Shown: one piece after another, positions 24,423 to 32,896 of the stretch
Position numbering within the stretch: the first letter of the stretch is position 1
Layout: every line of letters begins with the position of its first letter
Origin: Dietzia sp. NCCP-2495
Lineage (GTDB): Bacteria > Actinomycetota > Actinomycetes > Mycobacteriales > Mycobacteriaceae
Reading direction: 5' to 3'
DNA: 64,000 bases
NCBI RefSeq assembly: GCF_026011735.1
Contig: NZ_BRVN01000001.1
Coordinates: forward strand, 186,001 to 250,000
Translations under genes and position numbers: made by a program
Notes under the pieces: model-generated
What the model was told of the DNA's origin: nothing
What the model saw: only the letters and a program-made list of their open reading frames with translations
Database searches by the model: none

Positions 24423-25933
24423 GGATGTCGGGCGTTGCTCGAATGGCGGCAGCCAGCCTGTCCGCTATCGCCATGACGGTGACCGCGTGCGCACCACTGC
24501 CGGCCACGGGACCGCAGCTGGCCACCGACAACGGCCCCCGGGGCACCGGGAGTTCAGTGTCCGAGGGTGACGGACCTGCCGAGCGACCCGAATGGTTGGT
24601 TCCCCCGCGCGACCTCGACTGGTCACCGTGCGGAGACGGCCCGATCGACGGAGTCCCTGATGAGGTGTCCGTGGGATGTGGACTGGCCGGAGAGTCGCCC
24701 GCGATCCGGCTCTCCTCGTCAACGACGCCGAAGGATGCGGCGCCACTTGTCGTGGTCGCCGGACCGGAAACACCCGCGTCAGCCCTGGCCGGGAGACTCA
24801 TCCGGACGGGTCGTGACCTCATGGACACCCGGCCGCTCGTCGCGGTCGATCATCGGGGACGCACCGATGCCGCGGGGTCGTGCCTGTCATTCCAGGCACG
24901 AAGGACGCTGGACGGCCTCGCCGACAACGGCGTCGATCCGGGATCGCCCGAGTTGCGGGCGGACCTGGCCGACACATCCCAGTCCTGCACTGATCAACTG
25001 ATGGGTCATGAGCTCGACTATGGCGCTACCGGTGCGGCGCAAGACCTCGAGAGGCTGCGTGAACAGTGGGACGTGCCCGGGCTGGCACTACTGGGCATAG
25101 GTACCGGAGCGCGGACCGCTCTGGCCTACTCCACGACACACCCGGACCGAGTGTCGCTTCTCGCCCTCGACTCCCCCGCGCCGGACGACGGCGACCAGGA
25201 GTCCACCGCCCGCACGGCACTGGCGGGTTCTGACGCCGCTCTGAGGCTGTGGGCTTCGTCCTGCACACGGCCAGAATGCGGTCCCGGCGAGGCCGACCAG
25301 AAGGTGGAAGCGATCACGCGGGCACTTGAGCGCGCGAGAGAACCCGATGCAGACGTACCGGCAGCGTTGCTCTCGGACGTGGTTCGGTCGGCCCTCGGTG
25401 ATCTCGCTGGAGCTTCGGCGTCAGCACCCTCCCAGGGCGACATCATCCTCGGGGACCTGATCGAATCGGCACCGGGCGAGATCCCGGACAGCGCCCGCGA
25501 TCGGGCGCAGGCGCTCACGGCATCCTCGCTGCCCTATGTCGCGGGCTGCTCCGACCTGTCCCGACGGGTTCCGGTCAATCGGGTGGAGGAGCTCGAATCC
25601 GAATGGTCGGAGACACCGCCGTTCGGAACGATTCTGGCGGCCCAGCTGTCGGCCTGCTCCACCTGGCCCGTCCCCGATGCCACACCGCTGGAGATCTCAC
25701 CGGCGATCCCGGTCCTGCTGATCGCGGGCATCGCAGATCCCGTCGCGGGTGCGGCCTATCTCGAGCCGACCGCCGGCCGGCTCACCGCCGCCGGCGCCAC
25801 CGACGTCCGCACAGTCACCTGGGGCGCTCCGGGATCCGACGTCCTCGGACATTCGAGTTGTGCCCGGGAATCGCTGATCGCCTTCCTCGACGCCCCCACC
25901 GATGCCGATGAATCCACCGCCTGTCCGTCCTGA
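24419..25933 (+). CDS. Secreted lipoprotein with alpha/beta-hydrolase (TAP-like) fold
   Basis: 504-aa Rv2672-like protein, exported and probably lipid-anchored: hydrophobic N-terminus with lipobox TVTAC (Cys24), then a Pro/Gly/Ser-rich linker. The alpha/beta-hydrolase fold follows: RPLVAVDHRGRTDAAGSC with a cysteine pair, YGATGAAQDLERLREQW, then the elbow LLGIGTGARTALAYS and DPVAGAAYLEP near the acid. In active members the elbow has Ser in G-x-S-x-G; here it is GIGTG, so the nucleophile is missing and the protein may be non-hydrolytic or use another residue. Several Cys (CTRPECGP, AGCSDL, SACS, SSCAR) suggest disulfides. The ATG at 24419 overlaps the reductase stop. The final His is in LGHSSC. 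Confidence 0.8.
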   Translation: MRMSGVARMAAASLSAIAMTVTACAPLPATGPQLATDNGPRGTGSSVSEGDGPAERPEWLVPPRDLDWSPCGDGPIDGVPDEVSVGCGLAGESPAIRLSSSTTPKDAAPLVVVAGPETPASALAGRLIRTGRDLMDTRPLVAVDHRGRTDAAGSCLSFQARRTLDGLADNGVDPGSPELRADLADTSQSCTDQLMGHELDYGATGAAQDLERLREQWDVPGLALLGIGTGARTALAYSTTHPDRVSLLALDSPAPDDGDQESTARTALAGSDAALRLWASSCTRPECGPGEADQKVEAITRALERAREPDADVPAALLSDVVRSALGDLAGASASAPSQGDIILGDLIESAPGEIPDSARDRAQALTASSLPYVAGCSDLSRRVPVNRVEELESEWSETPPFGTILAAQLSACSTWPVPDATPLEISPAIPVLLIAGIADPVAGAAYLEPTAGRLTAAGATDVRTVTWGAPGSDVLGHSSCARESLIAFLDAPTDADESTACPS

Positions 25934-25973
25934 CGGACCGGAGTGCCTCACCCGGGGGCGACGAAGCGAAAGG

Positions 25974-25979
25974 TAGCCT
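25974..25979 (+). promoter_or_regulatory. -10 element (leaderless start) of aftC
   Basis: TAGCCT ends 7 bases before GTG 25987, predicting a transcript that begins about at the start codon. No ribosome site is visible. Confidence 0.5.
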
Positions 25980-25986
25980 GCTCACC

Positions 25987-27183
25987 GTGCCGCTGCCCAC
26001 CCGAAACACGATGACCGTGCCACGCATCCTCTCCAACGTCCTGTGGCCGTTGGCGATCATGACGGTGATCCACCGCGTCCTCATCAGGGCGATCAACGGA
26101 TCGATCACCAACGACTTCGGAACGGTCTACGCCGCGACGCGGCGCTTCCTGGCCGGCGAGCCCGTCTACTCGGAGAACCTGCTGACGGTTCAGCCGCACT
26201 ACCTGTACGCGCCAAGCGGCACCCTGATGCTGTCGCCGTTCGGGATCTTCGACAATTACACGATCGCGAGATGGCTGTTCATCCTGGTCAACACCGCCGC
26301 GATCATCCTCGCGTTGTGGCTACTCATGCGGCTGTTCAACCTGGACGTCAAGACCTTCGCAGCTCCGGCGATCCTCCTCGCGGCGTTCAGTACGGAAGCG
26401 GTCACCAACACCCTGGTGTTCACCAACATCAACGGCGTCATCTTCCTGTGTCAGGTGGCATTCCTCTACCTGCTCCACACCCGCCGGCTCTGGTGGGCAG
26501 GCGTTGCGATGGGCCTGTCCCTGGCCATCAAACCGATGCTGGCGCCGCTGCTCGTCCTCCCGCTGATCCGCAAGCAGTGGCAGCCGTTCGTCGGTGCGCT
26601 GGCGATCCCGGCAGCGGCGATGGCCGCCGGCTGGGCGATGACGGTGGACGCGCGGAGCTACCTCGACACCACGATGCCGTACATGGGCGAGGTGAGGGAC
26701 TACTACAACAGTTCACTGTCGGGACTCGGGGTCTACTACGGCATCCCCGAACCCTTGATCCTGGTGGCCCGGATCCTGGTGGTCGCAGCGACCCTGCTCG
26801 CGGTGTGGCTGCTGCTGGACTACCGCCACAACAACGAGGTGCTGTGGCTGGCCACCACCTCCGGAGTGGTCCTGGCCGGTGTGTTCCTCGTCTCCACGCT
26901 CGGGCAGATGTACTACTCCATGATGCTCATCCCGATCATGCTGACGGTCGTTCTGAAGGACTCCCTGGTCCGAACGTGGCCGGCCTGGCTGGCGGCGTAC
27001 GCGTTCTTCTTCCCCGACGTCTGGGAGTCCGTCCGCTGGCCGTACTACGGCCGTGTTCTCGAGTTCGCCCACCCCACGTTGGGCTGGTTGCTGCTGCTCG
27101 TCACGGTCCTGGTCGTGTTGCTGTGGCGTCGTGCATCGCCGGACCGGCACGAGCGGATCGCACCGAGCGCCGCGGCGGCGTAG
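25987..27183 (+). CDS. aftC: Alpha-(1->3)-arabinofuranosyltransferase AftC-like, GT87
   Basis: 398-aa polytopic GT-C transferase (DUF2029/GT87). In mycobacteria, AftC uses decaprenyl-phosphoryl-arabinose to add alpha-1,3 branches to arabinogalactan and lipoarabinomannan on the outer face of the membrane. About 10-11 membrane segments. The first extracellular loop holds GSITNDFGTVYAATRRFL, with the acidic residue expected for GT-C catalysis (ND near residue 42), and further on YAPSGTLMLSPFG, MGLSLAIKPMLAPLLV and YYNSSLSGLGVYYGIPEP. Its place between the Rv2672-like gene and msrB is the same as for Rv2673. The gene marks the organism as having an arabinogalactan wall. Start GTG 25987, in leaderless context. 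Confidence 0.88.
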   Translation: MPLPTRNTMTVPRILSNVLWPLAIMTVIHRVLIRAINGSITNDFGTVYAATRRFLAGEPVYSENLLTVQPHYLYAPSGTLMLSPFGIFDNYTIARWLFILVNTAAIILALWLLMRLFNLDVKTFAAPAILLAAFSTEAVTNTLVFTNINGVIFLCQVAFLYLLHTRRLWWAGVAMGLSLAIKPMLAPLLVLPLIRKQWQPFVGALAIPAAAMAAGWAMTVDARSYLDTTMPYMGEVRDYYNSSLSGLGVYYGIPEPLILVARILVVAATLLAVWLLLDYRHNNEVLWLATTSGVVLAGVFLVSTLGQMYYSMMLIPIMLTVVLKDSLVRTWPAWLAAYAFFFPDVWESVRWPYYGRVLEFAHPTLGWLLLLVTVLVVLLWRRASPDRHERIAPSAAAA

Positions 27184-27186
27184 CCT
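27181..27186 (+). promoter_or_regulatory. -10 element of msrB, overlapping the aftC stop codon
   Basis: TAGCCT, whose first three bases are the aftC stop TAG. It ends 7 bases before ATG 27193, so msrB would be leaderless. Confidence 0.45.
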
Positions 27187-27192
27187 GCGGGC

Positions 27193-27621
27193 ATGAGCGA
27201 GACCACCAACACCCCTCAGCCTGACTTCACCCTCGACGACGCGGAGTGGCGACGTCGACTCACCCCGGACGAGTACCAGGTGCTGCGGCAGGCAGGTACC
27301 GAGCGACCGTTCACGGGCGAGTACAACGACACGAAGACCGAGGGCGTCTACCGTTGCCGCGGCTGCGGTGCCGAACTCTTCCGCAGCGAGGGCAAGTTCG
27401 AGTCCAACTGTGGCTGGCCGTCCTTCTTCACGCCGCTGGCCGGTGACGCGATCATCGAGAGGGAGGACACCTCCCTCGGGATGCGCCGCGTCGAGGTACT
27501 GTGCGCGAACTGCCACGGTCACCTCGGTCACGTCTTCGAGGGCGAGGGCTACCCCACGCCCACCGACCTGCGCTACTGCATCAACTCGCTGAGCCTGACG
27601 CTGGAGCCCACGCAGGACTGA
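27193..27621 (+). CDS. msrB: Peptide methionine-(R)-S-oxide reductase MsrB
   Basis: 142-aa enzyme that reduces methionine-R-sulfoxide in proteins, cytosolic. Two zinc-binding pairs, CRGC and CANC, bracket the fold. GWPSFF and [10 protein letters not shown] are family blocks, and the catalytic cysteine is in RYCINSLSL near the C-terminus. The resolving Cys is in SNCGWPSF. Length and order are normal. Stands alone between aftC and a strong terminator, with its own -10 overlapping the aftC stop. Confidence 0.96.
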   Translation: MSETTNTPQPDFTLDDAEWRRRLTPDEYQVLRQAGTERPFTGEYNDTKTEGVYRCRGCGAELFRSEGKFESNCGWPSFFTPLAGDAIIEREDTSLGMRRVEVLCANCHGHLGHVFEGEGYPTPTDLRYCINSLSLTLEPTQD

Positions 27622-27655
27622 CCCCGCCACGCCCACCGGGCACACCGAATACGAC

Positions 27656-27690
27656 GAAAGCCCGCCGGGAATCTTCCCCGGCGGGCTTTC
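27656..27690. terminator. Bidirectional terminator between msrB and hemQ
   Basis: A perfect 14-bp stem (gaaagcccgccggg and complement) with a 7-base loop. The A/T-rich stem ends give a short T-run on each strand, suiting the two convergent genes. Confidence 0.85.
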
Positions 27691-27741
27691 ACCACGCATC
27701 GACTGAGCAGGTCAGTGCATGTCAGTGCGTGTCTGGACTTG

Positions 27742-28437
27742 TCAGGGCATGGAGGCCGCGAGCTTGTCCGGCGTCACGCGCGGCCCGGTGAAGAACGGGA
27801 TCTCCTCGCGGACGTGGCGCCGCGCCTCGGTGGCCCGCATGTCGCGCATGAGGTCCACGATCCGGTCGAGCGCGGGCGCCTCGAAGGCGAGCAGCCATTC
27901 GTAGTCACCGAGGGTGAACGCGGGCACCGTGTTGGCGCGCACGTCCGGGTACTCCCGCGCGGCCCGGCCGTGGGCGGCGAGGATCTGGCGCCGCTCCTCG
28001 TCGGGCAGCAGGTACCACTCGTAGGAGCGCACGAACGGGTACACGGAGATGTACGCGCCGGGCTCCTCCTCGGCGAGGAACGCCGGGATGTGACTCTTGT
28101 TGAACTCGGCGGGACGGTGCAGCGCCGTGTTTGACCAGAACGTGGTGCTGGCCTTCCCGAGCAGCGTGGTGCGACGGAACTCGTTGTAGAACCCCTGGAG
28201 GTCCTCGATGTGCTCGGCGTGGGTCCAGATCATGAAGTCGGCCTCGGCGCGCAGCCCCGAGACGTCGTAGATCCCACGCACCACCACGTCGGTGCTCTCA
28301 TACTTCGCGAGGAAGGTTTCCAGGTCCGCGGCCACCGCGTCCCGGTCGTCCCCCAGCTGGCCCGGGGTCACGGTGAAGACCGAGAACATCAGGTAGCGCA
28401 GGGTTGAATTGAGCTTCTTGTAGTCAAGGCGTGCCAT
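27742..28437 (-). CDS. hemQ: Coproheme decarboxylase HemQ (chlorite-dismutase family)
   Basis: 231-aa enzyme that turns iron-coproporphyrin III into heme b by two oxidative decarboxylations, the last step of the coproporphyrin-dependent route of Gram-positive bacteria. Family blocks: [47 protein letters not shown] (with the reactive Tyr region), [15 protein letters not shown] (proximal His region) and [14 protein letters not shown]. Length is usual. It follows hemY by 3 bases and hemE before that, so the three form one operon, as in Rv2678c-Rv2676c. Cytosolic. Confidence 0.94.
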   Translation of the reverse strand: MARLDYKKLNSTLRYLMFSVFTVTPGQLGDDRDAVAADLETFLAKYESTDVVVRGIYDVSGLRAEADFMIWTHAEHIEDLQGFYNEFRRTTLLGKASTTFWSNTALHRPAEFNKSHIPAFLAEEEPGAYISVYPFVRSYEWYLLPDEERRQILAAHGRAAREYPDVRANTVPAFTLGDYEWLLAFEAPALDRIVDLMRDMRATEARRHVREEIPFFTGPRVTPDKLAASMP

Positions 28438-28440
28438 GGC

Positions 28441-29832
28441 TCAATCCTGCCACTGTGCGGCCAACCGGCGGGCCGCGGCCCGGGCCGACCCGATGCACGC
28501 TGGCACGCCGACGCCCTCGGTGGCGCCTCCGACGAGCTCCAGCCCCGGCACCCGCTGCGCGAGCTCGCCACGGATCCCCGCGATGGTCGCGTCGTGGTCG
28601 GGTCCGATCTCCGCGAGTGAGTCCTGCCATCGCCGTACCCGCGAGTGCATCACGATCGGGTCCGAGCCGCACACGTCCGCTAGCCCGGCGACGGCCATCC
28701 TGGTCAGGGCCTCGTCGCCGGAGTCGAGCACCTCGTCGTCGTCGAGCCGTCCGAACGACACACGCACCAGGTGGCCCGGCCGGTCGTCCAGATGCGGCCA
28801 TTTGCGGCTGGTGAACGTCATGGCCTTGTACGGGACCGGCTCGTCGGTGGCCACGAGGACCCCCGACCGCTGTGGGAGGTCGAGCGCGCGGTCGACCTCG
28901 AGCGCGACGACGGCCGACGAGGCGGTGCGGATCCCCGACAGGGATCCGGCGGCGGCCTCGGCTCCCCCGATCGCGGTGAGGAGCGGGAGGGCCCGGGGAA
29001 CGGGGACGGCGACGACGACGAGGTCGGCCCCGACCGACCGGGTGCCCCCGGCCCCGGTGACGTCCACGGCGTACCCCGGCCCGTCCCGGCGGATCGCGGT
29101 GCACCTCGACCCGGTCGCGATCTCCGCGCCCGACGCCCGCCCGAGGGCCTCCACGAGCACGCGGTACCCCCCGTTCAGGGTGGCGAACACGGGCCCGGTC
29201 GCGCGCCGGGCGGTCAGTCGGCGCGTCGCCTCGGTGAGGCTGGGCGCGCCCTTGTCGAGGGCCTCGGCGAGGCCCGGCACGACCTGGCGCAGACCGAGAC
29301 CAGCGCTCCGAGCGGCGTAGACGCCGCCGAGCATGGGGTCGACCAGGCGCCGGACGACCGCCGGCCCGAAGCGCTCCGCGACGAGATCGCCCAGCGACAC
29401 GTCGGCGCCGGGGGGCCACTCGAACGGGATCTCCGGTTCGCGCGCGGCGCGGGCCACGTCCTCGGGATCGAGCACTCCCGCCAGCGTGCCGGCGTCGGAG
29501 GGCAGACCCATCAGGGTCCCCGTGGGCATCGGCTCAAGGCGGCCCCCGGTGAGGATCGCCGGGCCCAGCGTCCCGGGGTGCTCGAGGCGGTCGGTCAGGC
29601 CCAGCTCGTCGATCAACCCTGCTGCCTCGGGCCGGCGGCAGATGAACGCCTCCGCCCCCAGCTCCATGGGGCCCGACGGGAAATCGGTCGTGGCCAACGC
29701 GCCACCCGGGGCCGCACTCTCCTCCAGGACGGTGATGTGCGCGCCGGGGAGGTCGAGCGACAACTGGTACGCGGCGACCAGGCCGCTGAGTCCGCCACCC
29801 ACCACCGCGACACGGGGCCCCGGCCGGGTCAT
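28441..29832 (-). CDS. hemY: Coproporphyrinogen III oxidase / protoporphyrinogen oxidase (HemY type)
   Basis: 463-aa FAD-dependent amine-oxidase-fold enzyme. The FAD dinucleotide motif is at the very start (VAVVGGGLSGLVAAYQL), then GGALATTDFPSG and GAEAFICRRPEA, and the C-terminal FAD block is LVGGATEGVGVPACIGSARAA. In actinobacteria this enzyme (also called CgoX) oxidises coproporphyrinogen III to coproporphyrin III, upstream of ferrochelatase and HemQ. The ATG at 29832 shares one base with the hemE stop (TGATG), and the hemQ ATG follows 3 bases after its stop. Membrane-peripheral or cytosolic; no membrane helix. Confidence 0.94.
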   Translation of the reverse strand: MTRPGPRVAVVGGGLSGLVAAYQLSLDLPGAHITVLEESAAPGGALATTDFPSGPMELGAEAFICRRPEAAGLIDELGLTDRLEHPGTLGPAILTGGRLEPMPTGTLMGLPSDAGTLAGVLDPEDVARAAREPEIPFEWPPGADVSLGDLVAERFGPAVVRRLVDPMLGGVYAARSAGLGLRQVVPGLAEALDKGAPSLTEATRRLTARRATGPVFATLNGGYRVLVEALGRASGAEIATGSRCTAIRRDGPGYAVDVTGAGGTRSVGADLVVVAVPVPRALPLLTAIGGAEAAAGSLSGIRTASSAVVALEVDRALDLPQRSGVLVATDEPVPYKAMTFTSRKWPHLDDRPGHLVRVSFGRLDDDEVLDSGDEALTRMAVAGLADVCGSDPIVMHSRVRRWQDSLAEIGPDHDATIAGIRGELAQRVPGLELVGGATEGVGVPACIGSARAAARRLAAQWQD

Positions 29833-30950
29833 CAGCGGGCGGTGAGCTCGTGGACGAGCTCGGTCACATGGGTCAGCACTGCCGGATCGGTGCTCGGCAA
29901 CACGCCGTGACCGAGGTTGAACACGTGGCCCCGCGCACCGAGGTCGCGGGCGCGCCGGGCCTCGTCGAGGACGCGTCGCACGTCGGCGTCCAGGGCGGAC
30001 CGGTCGGCGAAGAGTGTCGCCGGATCCAGGTTCCCCTGCAGCACCTTGCCCGGGACGCGGGAGACAGCGTCGTCGAGCGGGAGTCGCCAGTCGACCCCCA
30101 CGACATCGGCGCCTGCTTCGCTCATCGCGCCGAGCAGTTCCCCGGTACCCACGCCGAAGTGGGTCCGGGGCACGCTGGAGACCAGCTCGTCGGCGAAGAT
30201 CCGGGACGAGTGCGGCATCACGAGCTCACGGTAGTCGCGCTGGGTGAGCGCGCCGGCCCAGGAGTCGAACAGCTGGATCGCGTCCACCCCCGCGGTGACC
30301 TGGGCGCGGAGGAACACCGTCGTGAGGTCGGCGATCTTCGACATGAGCTCGTTCCACAGTTCCGGCCGCGACCGCATGAGCGACTTGGTGTGCTCGTGGT
30401 TCTTACTGGGACCGCCCTCGATGAGATACGAGGCGAGCGTGAAGGGAGCGCCGGCGAAACCGATCAACGCCACGGCGGGGTCGAGCTCGGCGACGATGAG
30501 CCGGACGGCCTCCTCGATCGCCACGAGTCGGTCGGGGGTGAGCTCGGGGAAGGCGGCCACGCCGGCCTCGTCCCGGATCGGCTGGGCCACCACGGGGCCG
30601 ACGCCCGGCACGATGTCGATGTCGATCCCGGCCGCCGCCAACGGGATCACGATGTCCGAGAAGAATATCGCCGCATCCACACCGTGCCGGCGCACTGGCT
30701 GGAGCGTGATCTCACACGTCATGGCGGGATCGAAGCACGCCTCGAGCATCGTCGACGAGCCGCGGACGTCCTTGTACTCCGGCAACGACCGCCCAGCCTG
30801 GCGCATGAACCACACCGGCGTGTGCGCGCCGCCCCGTCCGGTCACCTCGTCGAGGTACGGCCCGGTTCCCGGCCGACGGCCGGTGCTCGCGGCGGAGGTC
30901 TCGCCGGAACGGGAGGTCAGGGACACATCGGAGTTCAACACGCCGTCCAT
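29832..30950 (-). CDS. hemE: Uroporphyrinogen decarboxylase
   Basis: 372-aa cytosolic enzyme that decarboxylates uroporphyrinogen III to coproporphyrinogen III. Signature [16 protein letters not shown] near residue 45, then [47 protein letters not shown] and [12 protein letters not shown], all diagnostic. The first ~28 residues (Ser/Gly/Thr-rich) precede the conserved barrel, so a somewhat later start cannot be excluded; ATG 30950 is the first with reasonable spacing from the divergent DUF3000 gene. First gene of the hemE-hemY-hemQ operon. Confidence 0.96.
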   Translation of the reverse strand: MDGVLNSDVSLTSRSGETSAASTGRRPGTGPYLDEVTGRGGAHTPVWFMRQAGRSLPEYKDVRGSSTMLEACFDPAMTCEITLQPVRRHGVDAAIFFSDIVIPLAAAGIDIDIVPGVGPVVAQPIRDEAGVAAFPELTPDRLVAIEEAVRLIVAELDPAVALIGFAGAPFTLASYLIEGGPSKNHEHTKSLMRSRPELWNELMSKIADLTTVFLRAQVTAGVDAIQLFDSWAGALTQRDYRELVMPHSSRIFADELVSSVPRTHFGVGTGELLGAMSEAGADVVGVDWRLPLDDAVSRVPGKVLQGNLDPATLFADRSALDADVRRVLDEARRARDLGARGHVFNLGHGVLPSTDPAVLTHVTELVHELTAR

Positions 30951-31048
30951 GATCCCATGATCTGCGCCCGGGGGGCCGTGAGCCCACCCTCAGCGGCGAC
31001 GGCGCGCCTCCGCTGCGCATCGCAGAGCGGTGACTAGCGTGACGAACC

Positions 31049-31636
31049 GTGAGTAACCCGGTCAATGACGGCGAGCCCGAGATCTTCAGCGCGGCGGTCG
31101 AGTCACTGTCGCGACTCGAGGTCCGTCCGGAGATCTCGGTCGGACCGATCCGTCCCCCGCAACGTCTCGCCCCGTACAGCCACGCCCTGGGTGTCGAGAT
31201 CATCCCACCCACGGGTGACGACGTCCCCGAGTTCTCGGACGGCGACGCGTTCGGTCGGCTCATCCTGCTCCACGACCCCTCCGGGGACGACGCGTGGAAC
31301 GGGACGCTACGTCTGGTCGCCTACATCCAGGCCGACATGGAGGCCTCGGTCGCCGGTGACCCACTGCTCCCCGAGGTCGCCTGGGGGTGGCTCACCGAGG
31401 CCCTCGACAGTGACGCCGGACCGTACACGGCCCTCGGGGGAACAGTCACCAGCACCGCGTCCCAGCGCTACGGCGACATCTCCGGCCCACCCCAGGCCCA
31501 TCAGCTCGAACTGCGTGCCTCGTGGACCGCCCTCGAACCCGATCTCACCGGTCACGCGGCGGCGTTCTGCTCGACGCTCGCGCACGCGGCCGGACTTCCT
31601 CCCGTGGGCGTGACGTCGCTGCACCCCCGGACGTGA
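31049..31636 (+). CDS. DUF3000 family protein (Rv2680-like)
   Basis: 195-aa conserved actinobacterial protein of unknown function, soluble. Recognisable blocks are LEVRPEISVGPIRPPQRLAP, GRLILLHDPSGDDAWNGTLR and LVAYIQADMEASVAGDPLLP, followed by EVAWGWLTEAL and TASQRYGDIS. No catalytic motif is evident. GTG 31049 follows a TAGCGT -10 at 31035-31040 by 8 bases, so the transcript is nearly leaderless. Its stop overlaps the start of the RNase D gene by 4 bases (GTGA); this pairing (Rv2680-Rv2681) is conserved, suggesting a linked role in RNA metabolism, but that is only context. Confidence 0.85.
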   Translation: MSNPVNDGEPEIFSAAVESLSRLEVRPEISVGPIRPPQRLAPYSHALGVEIIPPTGDDVPEFSDGDAFGRLILLHDPSGDDAWNGTLRLVAYIQADMEASVAGDPLLPEVAWGWLTEALDSDAGPYTALGGTVTSTASQRYGDISGPPQAHQLELRASWTALEPDLTGHAAAFCSTLAHAAGLPPVGVTSLHPRT

Positions 31637-32871
31637 GTGGTCGGCGCCGGAGCGAGACCCCGCCCGGCATCACCCCGCCTCCGGCCAAATACGAGTTCGT
31701 CGACGGCGCGGCCGGCATCGCCGAGGTCGCCACGACGCTGGCCGGGGCGACAGGACCTCTAGCCGTCGATGTCGAACGCGCCTCCGGGATCCGGTATTCC
31801 GAACGGGCCTTCCTGCTCCAGCTCCGTCCGGCCGACGGTCCCGCACTGTTGGTCGATCCGGAGACCCCGGGACAGACCGTCGGCCCCCTGGCCGGGGTGC
31901 TCTCGGACCGTCCGCTGCTCCTCCACGCGGCGAGTCAGGACATCCCGTCCCTGCGCGAGCTGGGGATCGTCCCCTCCGCCCTGGTCGACACAGAGCTCGC
32001 CGGTCGGTTCCTGGGACTCGAGCGGGTCAACCTCGGCGCGATGATCTCCGAGTTCCTGGGGATCGGACTGGCCAAGGCACACTCGGCCGCTGATTGGTCT
32101 CGCCGCCCGCTGCCGGGTTCCTGGCTCGACTACGCGGCCTACGACGTCCTGTTCCTCCACGATCTCGCGGACGCGGTCCTGCCGCGCCTGGACGCGCTGG
32201 ACCGACGTGAGTGGTTCGAGGCGGAGTGCCGTCATCTCGCCGACACCGCACCCGCACCCACGCATGCCGAACCGTGGCGCAGATTGTCACGTCTCTCTTC
32301 GCTGCGCGACGTCCGGCAGTTGGCACGGGCCCGGGAGCTGTGGATGGCCCGGGACCGGATAGCCGCCGACCGCGACGTCGCCCCGAAGCGGCTCCTGGCC
32401 GATGCGGCGATCATCGAGGCCGCGCGCATCGGTCCCACCAGTCGGTCCCGGATCCTCGCGATCGACGGGTTCGACGGGCCTCACCGTAGGCAGATGGCCG
32501 GGGACTGGCTCACCGCGATCGAGTGGGCCGACGGCTTGGGTCGAGACGACCTCCCCAGTCGACAGGGCCCCCGGGGAGAGCACCCACCGCATTCCTCCTG
32601 GAAGCGATCCGAGCCAGCGGCCGCCGCACTTCTTGAACTCGCCCGCGACAAGATGAACGTCCTCGCCGAGGAGCTCGGACTGGAGGCTTCCCTCCTGCTC
32701 AAGCCGGCGACACTCCGACTGTGGGTGTGGCGGGCGGCCACGACGACCCCGGACGACGACGCGGAGCTGCTCCACTCAGCCCTGACCGGTGACAACGCCC
32801 GCCAGTGGCAGGTCGGCCTCACCACCGCGCACCTGCTCGAGGCGGTCAGACAGTTCCGGGCGTCGCAGTAG
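31633..32871 (+). CDS. rnd: Ribonuclease D-like 3'-5' exonuclease with HRDC domain
   Basis: 412-aa DEDD-type exoribonuclease expected to trim 3' ends of tRNA and other stable RNAs. Exonuclease domain about residues 20-200: Exo I is the D-x-E in LAVDVERASG, then LLHAASQDIPSL, Exo II-like LVDTELAGRFLGL, and Exo III near WLDYAAYDVLFLHDLAD. HRDC domain about residues 215-300 (SSLRDVRQLARARELWMAR with RDVAPKRLLADAAIIEAA). The true start is the GTG at 31633 overlapping the DUF3000 stop; the frame upstream of it only shadows that gene. Conserved neighbour of dxs. Confidence 0.9.
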   Translation: MSGRRRSETPPGITPPPAKYEFVDGAAGIAEVATTLAGATGPLAVDVERASGIRYSERAFLLQLRPADGPALLVDPETPGQTVGPLAGVLSDRPLLLHAASQDIPSLRELGIVPSALVDTELAGRFLGLERVNLGAMISEFLGIGLAKAHSAADWSRRPLPGSWLDYAAYDVLFLHDLADAVLPRLDALDRREWFEAECRHLADTAPAPTHAEPWRRLSRLSSLRDVRQLARARELWMARDRIAADRDVAPKRLLADAAIIEAARIGPTSRSRILAIDGFDGPHRRQMAGDWLTAIEWADGLGRDDLPSRQGPRGEHPPHSSWKRSEPAAAALLELARDKMNVLAEELGLEASLLLKPATLRLWVWRAATTTPDDDAELLHSALTGDNARQWQVGLTTAHLLEAVRQFRASQ

Positions 32872-32896
32872 ACATACGCCGATCGCAGTATGCGCC

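Noticed and set aside
29850-31037. A 395-codon forward frame opposite hemE
   Set aside because: No recognisable domain; hemE is complete on the other strand.
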